Below are positions 56,144 through 64,000 of a stretch of 64,000 bases of DNA, in pieces. Below the pieces are notes generated by a model. That model did no database searches and was not told the origin of the DNA. It saw only the letters and a program-made list of their open reading frames with translations. The stretch comes from Azolla caroliniana. Lineage: Eukaryota; Polypodiophyta. Position 1 is the first letter of the stretch. Each line of letters begins with the position of its first letter. The translations under genes and the position numbers were made by a program. The DNA lies in the NCBI GenBank assembly GCA_043228905.1, contig JBHGNT010000022.1, forward strand, positions 744,001 to 808,000, written 5' to 3'.

Positions 56144-56569
56144 TGTCATGAACACGACCATTATGGCGTCACCCGAACTTGAACCTCGAACCTTGTAATC
56201 CATACTTGAAAACCTCAACCATTAAGATAGCTTATTGTTATATGAAACAATAAAAGCTACTTCTTGTATTACATTGATTATTGTAAAACCCCTAGATTAT
56301 TCTAGAATGTTCTAGAATGTCTTAGAGCATTCTAGAACATTCTAGAAATCTCTAAGCTATTCTATAGGAACCTATAAATAAAGGCATACATGTATTCTCA
56401 AATCAATTCGAATCAACACCAATCTTTAGCTCTCATTACATATCTTGTATCCATTCTCTTTCTTTCTCTATCTTATACATCCATTCTTCTCTTAGTATTT
56501 CGTTCCTTTCTTCTTGTGTTCTCTAATATCCTTCTTCCATCACTCTATCTTTTATCCCCCGTTCTAACA
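56144..56569 (+). repeat. 5' LTR of Gypsy I
   Basis: In order: TGTCATG, an antisense tRNA-like module (minus strand of about 56150-56240, GAGGTTCAAGTTC), two heat-shock-type arrays (56300-56317 and 56330-56347), TATAAATA (56373-56380), the putative transcript start/primer segment AATTCGAATCAA (56405-56416), and a terminal AACA. The 3' LTR is 25 bases longer, largely through short tandem duplications. Confidence 0.93.
56300..56347. promoter_or_regulatory. Two perfect heat-shock-element arrays in I 5' LTR
   Basis: 56300-56317 and 56330-56347 each fit TTCnnGAAnnTTCnnGAA without mismatch. The second ends 26 bases before the TATA box. The 3' LTR array is further expanded (about 61614-61680). Known parallel: the Arabidopsis Copia ONSEN is heat-activated through such sites in its LTR. 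Confidence 0.75.
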
Positions 56570-56571
56570 GT

Positions 56572-56578
56572 TTGATTC

Positions 56579-56583
<5 letters not shown>
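56572..56583 (+). promoter_or_regulatory. Putative self-priming site of Gypsy I
   Basis: Two bases (GT) after the LTR lies TTGATTCGAATT. Its exact complement AATTCGAATCAA is at 56405-56416, 32 bases downstream of the TATA start. The spacer and position are the same as in element B, with a different sequence. No tRNA-type site is present. Confidence 0.72.
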
Positions 56584-56613
<30 letters not shown>

Positions 56614-56637
56614 CTCCTTTGTAACCATCCTGAAACC

Positions 56638-57801
56638 ATGGCTGCCATTAACTCAGAAGAATATCTCACCCTTGTTGTAGAAATGGAGAACCTTAAATCC
56701 AAGTTCGCATCTCTTGAAGTAGAGAATCAACGTCTACTTGGGGATCTACAAAAGGTTACTATAGAGAAGCAACAACAACAAGAGGAGTTCATGCGACGAG
56801 TGCAACAGTTAGAGTCGACAATCGTAGTGTTACAACAACAAAGCGTTGAAGGTCAGGAACTTATCAAGGAGCCCAAAATTAGCCTCCCAGCTAAATTTGA
56901 TGGGTCGAGGGCGCATTTCCGAGGTTTCTTGAATCAAGTACGGTTGGTGATTCAAATGCATCCGACGCGTTATCCAACAGATGCATCACGAGTCGGGCTA
57001 GTGGGCACCTTATTGACTGGCATAGCATTGTTGTGGTTTGCTCCATTGCTAGAGACCAATTCTCCTCTACTAAATAATTTCGAGGAACTTATCAAGGAAT
57101 TTAAGGCTTGTTTCGGAGATACTGATGGGGCGAGAACAGCTATCAACAAGATTCGTACACTTCGTCAAGGTGATCAACCAACTTCGACATATGCTGCCAA
57201 TTTCCGTCTCATCGCAAGCGATATTCCTTGGGATGAACAAGCCCTAATGGAGCAATTCCATTCAGGCCTTCGTAGTGATGTCAAAGACTTACTTCTTACC
57301 TTCCCCGAGGATCGAAGTTCATTTACAAAAGCTATTAGTCGAGCAATACGGTGTGATAATCTCCTTTTTGAGCGTCGATGTGAGCGACAACAACAAATAA
57401 CAAGATCAAGATTCACACCAACTTATGCATCAGTAACTGCGCAATCGTCCCCAAGGCAAATGTATAGCCCTACTCCAACTCCAAGGCAAACACGTAGTCC
57501 AGTCCCAATGGATAGTCCTGCACCCATGGAGATCGATATGACTCAACGACGAGGACCGTTGTCAGACGAAGAGAAGCAACGTCGTTGAGCAAACCATCTA
57601 TGCTTATATTGCGGAGGTCCAGGACATATAGCCATTCATTGCTCCCGTAGGCCGAGACGTCAGGTAAATCAAATTCACTATGACAATAAAAATGAGTCCA
57701 ACATTTTAGAAGTAGTTAGTGAATCTAATATTATGAATAATCCACCCTTGTCCAATAAATTTGAAGTCCTAAGCCAATTAGAAGAGGAGTCAAATGAATA
57801 A
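56638..57801 (+). pseudogene. Gypsy I gag (sushi/PEG10-like), one premature stop
   Basis: The start ATG is at 56638. A coiled-coil N-terminus (MENLKSKFASLEVENQRLLG) is followed by a Gln-rich stretch and a capsid-like core (KFDGSRAHFRGFLNQVRLV, YPTDASRVGLVGTLLTG, ALMEQFHSGLRSDVK). A stop (57586-57588) falls just before the CCHC knuckle (CLYCGGPGHIAIHC), after which the same frame runs to TAA at 57799-57801. Pol overlaps in the -1 frame there. The Gag pattern is that of vertebrate sushi/PEG10 and fungal Tf1 relatives. Confidence 0.9.
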
Positions 57802-60800
57802 GTCCGGCCAAAATAGGAGCCATTTGTTTGGACAACCCTAGATATGTACAACCTAGAGTGGGTTCCATTTCTTCCAAGCATGTTACTAGAGTCTTCTCAG
57901 CCCTAGTACAAGTTAGGACACCCAATTGTCAACTTCAAGTCCAAGCCCTCTTAGATACCGGAGCCAATTCTTGTTTCATGGATAGAGATTTTGCCCAAAA
58001 ACACCAAATATCCTTGCATACACTTCCTTGTCCAGTTTCCGTAGTAGTGATTGATGGACGCCCCATAGCTTCCGGGAAGATATTTGAAGAGTCTGAGCCA
58101 ATACACATACTCTTGGGGGATTTAGGATGTGTAGTTTCATTTAACATAATCCGTAGTCTTGAGCATCCAATTGTCCTCGGTTTGCCATGGTTTGAGCTAC
58201 ATAACCCTAGAATCGATTGGAGGAAGCGAGAAATTAGGTGCCCTTTAGCAGAAAATATCATTGTCAAGGATCGAACTCGGGATTATCCTCCTAAAGTATA
58301 TAGTTCTACCGATGCACCATATCCTTCTCATCAAATTTCAGCCATCACATTGCAACAATTGTGCCAAGTGGGAGGCAAGGAGGACCTTTTCTTATTTGTA
58401 GTATCAGTGACACCTTCTAGTGTCACTCAAGGGAATTCAGACATCCAAATTCCCAAAAAATATCAAGACTATGCTGATGTTTTCGATAAAGTCAAAGCTA
58501 GTGTTCTTCCAAAGCATCGGTCGTACGACTGTCCTATTGATCTCCAACTAGGAAAAGAGCCACCATGGGGTTCGATTTACAATTTACCACCCACTGAGCT
58601 TGAGGTTCTTCGAGAATACATCGAGGAAAATCTTGCACATGGGTTTATTCGACATTCAAAGTCTCCAGCTGGTGCTCCTATCTTTTTTGTGAAGAAAAAG
58701 GACGGCTCCCTTTGTTTGGTCGTGGACTATCAAGGCTTAAATAAAGTCACCATAAGGAATAGGTATGCTTTACCTTTAATCTCCAATCTCTTAGAACGCA
58801 TTGGTGGGGCAAAGCATTTTACCAAAATTGATCTAAGGGGTGCATATAATCTTGTTCGAATTCGGCCGGGAGATGAGTGGAAAACAACATTTCGTACTCG
58901 GTATGGTCATTTCAAGTATACAATCATGCCTTTTAGGCTCACAAATGCACCTACAGTATTCCAACATATGGCAAATGACATCTTCCGGGATTTCTTGGAT
59001 ATTTTTCTAATCATCTACCTAGATGATCTATTGATTTACTCTAAAACACAGGGGGAGCATGATATACATGTGCGACAAGTACTTGAACGCCTAAGGAAGT
59101 ATGGTCTTTATGCCAAACTTGAGAAATGCAGTTTTGATTGCAAACAAGTCGAATTTTTGGGATACACTATTTCATCCCAGGGTGTTTTCATGGACCCGGC
59201 AAATGTCCAAACAATATTGGAATGGAAACCCCCATGCTCAGTTCGGGATGTTTAGTGTTTCCTTGGATTTGCGAACTTCTATCGCAAATTCATACATAAT
59301 TATTCAAGCATTGTGTTGCCCCTTACTCAACTCACCAAGAAAAATCAAGCATTTTTTTGGAGTATCGAAGCGGACAAGGCTTTTACGCAGCTGAAAGAGG
59401 CATTCACATCAGCACCCATCCTAGCACATATTGATTCTGAAAAGCCATTTACTATTGAGGCAAATGCATCGGACTTTGCATTGGGGAGTATCCTATCGCA
59501 ACCAGGCGAGGACGGGCAGACACATCCATTCGCGTTTCACTCGAGAAAATTTACTGTTTTGGAGATAAACTATGAGGTGGATGACAAGGAGTTACTAGCT
59601 ATGGTCGACTCATTCGAGCAATGGCGTCATTTTCTAGAAGGATCACCTCATCAAATTATCATTTATAGTGATCACAAAAATCTCACATATTTTCAAACTG
59701 CTCTAGTATTAAATAGATGCCAAGCTCGGTGAGCCCAATTTCTAACGCGTTTCGATTTCAAGATCATTTTTCGCCCCGAAAAACAACAAGGGAAAGCAGA
59801 TGCTTTGTCTCGGCGTTCGTATCTAGCACTTCAACCTGGAGATCCGGCCTTTGACAATCAAAAGCAAATTCTCCTCGGGCTATCAAAGCTACAGGTAACA
59901 ACAATTTATGCCACACCACTTGATTCTACCCTTCTTGACACTATTCGGCAACAACTTCATTAAGATGATTTCGCTAAGGATGTCTTAGCCCACTGTGGTT
60001 CAAGTCGTCCATCTTGCTCCACATTGCCAGGGTCATCTCAACATTATTAGGACTTCAAGTGGCAAGATGGCTTACTCTTCTACAAGAATCTCCTTTATGT
60101 CCCCGATGGATCACCCTGACTTCAAGTGTTGGAACATTGTCATGATGCCCCCATGGCTGGACATTTTGGTATTTCCAAGACCATTGAGCTGGTGAAACGT
60201 TCGTTTTGGTGGCCTCACTTGCAAAAATTTGTCGAAGATTATGTTTGCACTTGTGACACTTGCTATCGTGCCAAAATACCTCGGCATCACCCTTATGGCT
60301 TACTACAACCATTACCCCCTCCCAACAAGCCATGGCAGTCTATTTCTATGGATTTCATTACGGATCTGCCACCTTCCAAAGGTTTTGATACTATTTTAAC
60401 AGTAGTGGATCGGTTCACCAAGATGACACATTTTGTACCATGTGTAAAGACCATCAATAGTGAAGAAACTCCAGATCTCATTATGCGTGAAGTGTTTCGC
60501 CATCATGGTCTCCCGAATGATATTATTAGCGATCGAGGTCCTCAATTTATCTCACACTTTTGGAAGCACCTATGGGCAGGCCTCAAAATCTCTTGCAAAC
60601 TCTCTTCGGCTTATCATCCACAAACTGACGGACAAATAGAGCGCACAAATCAAACGCTCAAGCAATATCTTCGATGTTTCATTAGTTATCAACAAGATGA
60701 TTGGAGTAATATTTTACATCTTGCCGAGTTTGCATACAACAACACGGTCCACTCTTCTACCAAAGTTACACCTTTCTTTGCCTACACTAGAAACCACCCT

Positions 60801-61465
60801 CGATGATGTATACTGAATCTTCCCGAGGTGTCATGAAACCCTAGTGCGGCGCATCACCTCCACCGACTACAACAAATCCAGTTCGAGTTATCGTCACATC
60901 TTCAGAAAGCGCAAGCACACCATAAGACCAATGCCGATTGACATTGTCTTAAGTCTCCATTTAAGGTTGGTGACCGTGTATGGTTGCTTCGTCGTCACAT
61001 CAAGACTACCCGACCATGTGCTAAGCTTGACTATCAACACTTAGGTCCTTTTGTCATCACGGCGCAGATTAATGATGCAACATTTCGTCTTAACCTCCCT
61101 GCACATATGCGGCTTCACCTTGTCTTTCATAGCTCTCTTTTGGAACCTTGCCGCACCTCTTTAATTCCTAATCGTGTCGTGCCACCACTGCCTTCTGTAC
61201 AACTTGTGGACGACCCCGAATACGAGAATACGAGGTAGCTGCTATTCTCGATTCTAAGATTGTGCGCAATAAGCTTTATTATCTAGTTGATTGGCTTGGC
61301 TATCCTCTGAATGATCACACTTGGGAACCCATTGATAACGTTTGTAATGCTGAAGCTCTGGTCAACGACTTCCATCGTCACTATCCAAACAAGCCTGGCC
61401 CAACAATGTTAACACCGACTTCCACTCGGCGTTCTCGAAAGAGGGATAGTGTCATGAACACATGA
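57800..61465 (+). pseudogene. Gypsy I pol: protease, RT, RNase H, integrase, chromodomain
   Basis: The protease has LLDTGANSCFMD (57950-57985, catalytic DTG intact). The RT has FTKIDLRGAYNLVRI and IIYLDDLLIYSK. The frame stops at 59253-59255 and resumes (59313-59732) in RNase H. Integrase (60126-60806) has an HHCC finger (HDAPMAGHFG to CDTCY) and SMDFITD, ISDRGPQF and HPQTDGQIERTNQ (D,D,E present). The chromodomain (LYYLVDWLGYPLNDHTWEP) is at about 61265-61330. Frame breaks also lie near 59733-60125 and 60807-60983. The pol end overlaps the 3' LTR. Confidence 0.9.
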
Positions 61466-61900
61466 CCATTATGGCGTCACCCGGACTTGAACCTTGAACC
61501 TTGAACCTTGTAATCCATACTTGAAAACCTCAACCATTAAGATAGCTTATTGTTATATGAAACAATAAAAGCTACTTCTTATATTACATTGATTATTGTA
61601 AAACCTCTAGATTATTCTAGAATGTTCTAGAATGTCCTAGAGCATTCTAGGTCTAGAACATTCTAGAACATTCTAGAAATCTCTAAGCTATTCTATAGGA
61701 ACCTATAAATAAGGGCATACATGTATTCTCAAATCAATTCGAATCGACACCAATCTTTAGCTCTCATTACATATCTTGTATCCATTCTCTTTCTTTCTCT
61801 ATCTTATACATCCATTCTTCTCTTAGTATTTCGTTCCTTTCTTCTCGTGTTCTCTAATATCCTTCTTCCATCACTCTATCTTTTATCCTTGGTTCTGACA
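61450..61900 (+). repeat. 3' LTR of Gypsy I
   Basis: It is preceded by a purine-rich AAAGAGGGATAG. It has the same layout as the 5' LTR, with an expanded heat-shock-type array and a duplicated GAACCTT word. The primer-complement segment has one change (AATTCGAATCGA). Confidence 0.92.
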
Positions 61901-61905
61901 GTATC

Positions 61906-63335
61906 CTGATGACAGTTATTTCGCAAAATACTGGGCAAGAGTTGAGTCTGGAACAGACACCACCACATCCTCGAAGGAATACTTCCACATTGCTAACGGT
62001 ATGCTCTACCGTAATGGGAAGGTTTGTGTTCCAGATTTGCCTGAGGTCAAAAAGAGAATTCTTTTTGCATGCCATGATGCACCCTCAGCAGGGCACCCTG
62101 GAATACATCGTACACTCGTTCTCATCTCCACTCAATTTTATTGGCCTAGGATGTGCCCTGACATACATAGCTATGTGACTAAATGTCACCAATGTCAGGT
62201 TAACAAAGCCAAGAGACTTAAAGCCGCAAGACTTTTACATCCCTTGGACATTCCCAACAATAAGTGGAAAAGTATATCCATGGATTTTATTGTTAGAATT
62301 CCTCGCACCCAAAAAGGCCATGATGCCATCTGGGTTGTGGTTGATCGACTAACTAAAATGGCCAAATTTATTGCTACTAAAACCATGGTAACAGCTCTTG
62401 AATTGTCTTACCAATTCGTTGACGAGTTATCTCGTTTTTATGGCTTACCGATGGATATTGTGAGTGATCGAGATCCAAAGTTTACTAGTGACTTCTGGAC
62501 GCAAGTCTTTAAGAAGTTAGAAACTACGTTGAGCATGAGCTCCACGGATCATCCTGAATCCGATGGACAGACAGAACGAGTAAATCAAATTATTGAGGAC
62601 ATGCTTCGAGCATATGTTGGTGCAAAACCAACAAAATGGGAACGTTATCTCCCAATTTTTGAGTTTGCTTATAACAACTCCAAGCATACGTCGACGGGAT
62701 ATAGTCCTTTTATGTTGATGTATGGTTTTTAGCCACGAGCCCCGATTGATGTTAGTATACATCATGATGAGTTGCGAAGTACGCAAAACTTTCTTCGGGA
62801 TATGCAAGATATGTTGCATATTGCACGAGATAATATAAAAACAGCTCAAGATAGAGCGCGTTTTTACGCCGATCATCATAGGCAACCTTGTGTATTCAAC
62901 CCTGGACAGAAGGTATTTTTTCGTGTACCTCACAATTCTAAGACATTGTCTACGGGTAAGTGCGCTAAGTTAGCCCCACGGTTTTGTGGACCTTTTACAG
63001 TCCTCAAATGCATTGGTTCATCAACCTATCGTCTCGCTCTTCCCGATGGTGTTGGAATTCATCCAGTCTTTCATGTGAGTCGTCTAAAAGAACTTCTAGG
63101 TTCTGGCGACAATACAGTTACAACTGAAACTTTGGTTACTTCTGAAGAATTATCTTCTAAACCACATGTCCCAGAAAGAATTCTCGATGTTAAAACAAAA
63201 AAATTACGTACTAAAGAAATCCAAGAATTTAAAATAAAATGGATGGATAAATCAATAAAAGATGCCAGCTGGGAACGTGAAAATACTCTCAGAACTAACT
63301 TCCCTAACTTTCCATTGCAAGAGTGCAATGTTTTA
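61906..63335 (+). pseudogene. Gypsy H integrase and chromodomain-like C-terminus
   Basis: The HHCC finger (HDAPSAGHPG, CHQCQ) and core (SMDFIVRIP, VSDRDPKF, HPESDGQTERVN) are in 62001-62732, ending at a TAG. The C-terminal frame (62772-63362) holds GPFTVLKCIGSSTYRL, HPVFHVSRLK and a chromodomain-like IQEFKIKWMDKSIKDASWE. It directly continues the RNase H at 56138 once I is removed. Confidence 0.9.
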
Positions 63336-63802
63336 AAGAGGGGGAGTATGTTACGGGCATGACCATATAATATCCCGTGGTGAGAATTACCGTAGTATTC
63401 TATACACGTGGATAAGTGTGAGGGTTAAATGAGAGTGTAGAGAAGGGGAGGATTACTTTTAAATCCTCGGGATTGAGACAACCCATTAGGCCAAGTGTGA
63501 ACTTGCCTGGGGGCCTTGGGTATCGCTATAAATAAGAGGCCTAGCTACCCTCATTTGACCAGCTAGTTAACTACGTTGAGACTCTGTCTTGTGGTGGGTC
63601 AACTCTTGTAGCAAGCGCGCCAACCCTAGGTACGACTCGACGCCACGACGGTGGTATGGGACGTCGATCGAGGCTCGAGTCTGTCTCGATCCCTTCGCTC
63701 GGGGGTGGTCGGGTGGATCGACACCCTTCTTTTTGTCTCCTTTCTTTCTATCTACCTTGATCTATCCTTATCTAATGCTTACTTTAGTACATGTCTCTAA
63801 TA
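63336..63802 (+). repeat. Polypurine tract and 3' LTR of Gypsy H
   Basis: AAAGAGGGGGAGTA precedes TGTTACGGG at 63349. The 454-base LTR ends CTCTAATA and is followed by the GTAGG duplication. Confidence 0.93.
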
Positions 63803-63879
63803 GTAGGGGTGACTACACTTGGTTGTGGTACCATCACAATGTTTTTTCATCCACATTTATTTACATAATTATGTGTTTT

Positions 63880-63883
<4 letters not shown>

Positions 63884-63961
<78 letters not shown>
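63884..63961. repeat. (GA)n microsatellite
   Basis: An uninterrupted GA run of about 76 bases in the host flank to the right of Gypsy H. Confidence 0.98.
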
Positions 63962-63963
<2 letters not shown>

Positions 63964-64000
63964 AAGGCTACCACGAATCTTAAAATGAGGGGAATAAAAC

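Larger units (their letters stand above)
56144..61900 (+). mobile_element. Gypsy chromodomain retrotransposon I (sushi/Tf1-like), inside H
   Basis: 5757 bases between perfect duplications GTATC (56139-56143, 61901-61905). LTRs: 56144-56569 and 61450-61900 (TGTCATG to GACA/AACA). The order is Gag, protease, RT, RNase H, integrase, chromodomain. It is the same family as B, sharing Gag, the VVIDGRPIASG and LGLPWFELHNP protease region, PAGAPIFFVKKKDGS, and LTR architecture. Some stops and frameshifts exist (57586, 59253, about 59990, about 60800), but it is better preserved than B. Confidence 0.94.
51114..63802 (+). mobile_element. Gypsy retrotransposon H, interrupted by Gypsy I
   Basis: A perfect duplication GTAGG (51109-51113, 63803-63807) flanks LTRs 51114-51570 and 63349-63802, which start TGTTACGGG and end CTCTAATA (TG...TA rather than TG...CA). 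The order is leader, Gag, protease, RT, RNase H, [element I], integrase, chromodomain-like tail, polypurine tract. The LTRs differ at roughly a dozen positions and by small indels, so H is older than E. Without I it is about 6.9 kb. Several stops interrupt gag and pol. Confidence 0.94.

Overview
This window is nuclear DNA of a land plant. It holds one intron-containing host gene, for plastid 3-oxoacyl-ACP synthase II (KAS II, 35.4-41.6 kb), set among heavily nested LTR retrotransposons. GA/CT microsatellites, plant-type Copia and Gypsy polyproteins and intron structure all point to a vascular plant. I cannot name the species, and a non-angiosperm is possible.

Layout. 1-4442: minus-strand Copia element A, cut by the window edge. 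4443-5232 and 12539-12688: an older Copia gag relic split by Gypsy element B (5233-12533, minus), which itself received two solo LTRs, L (8364-9534) and K (11479-11922). 12694-13202: a solo LTR with a perfect duplication. 13203-31025: a deep nest in which a duplicated host repeat holds Copia F (minus), F holds Copia D (plus, 16330-30454), and D holds a solo LTR in its 5' LTR (16547-17197), a young intact Gypsy E (20578-27844, minus) and another solo LTR (27892-28239). 31026-33850: two diverged copies of a noncoding unit, one carrying a solo LTR. 34060-35130: a minisatellite, then GA tracts, then KAS II. 41.6-51.1 kb: repeat debris, including Copia J with a hAT-like MITE, gag and LTR fragments, and solo LTR M. 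51114-63802: plus-strand Gypsy H, interrupted by Gypsy I (56144-61900). Target-site duplications (TSDs) were read directly for most insertions, so the nesting order is well supported.

Most notable. (1) B and I are related chromodomain Gypsy elements with Tf1/sushi/PEG10-type Gag. In both, the sequence just after the 5' LTR is complementary not to a tRNA but to a segment of the element's own LTR about 30 nt after its TATA box, where the mRNA should begin. The two elements use different sequences, each self-complementary, as expected for self-primed reverse transcription. (2) The same LTRs carry alternating TTCnnGAA pentamers (heat-shock-element type) just upstream of the TATA box. (3) Five different LTRs carry an antisense tRNA-like B-box module upstream of the TATA box. 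(4) Element E is G+C-rich, nearly unmutated and apparently tRNA-Trp primed. It has a gag/pol overlap with a T5-TAG slip site, and its pol resembles fungal Gypsy elements more than its neighbours.

KAS II is complete: 13 exons and 572 codons, with the catalytic Cys and both His residues present. It has an Arg in the active-site loop after the first His, one GC-AG intron and one NAGNAG acceptor.
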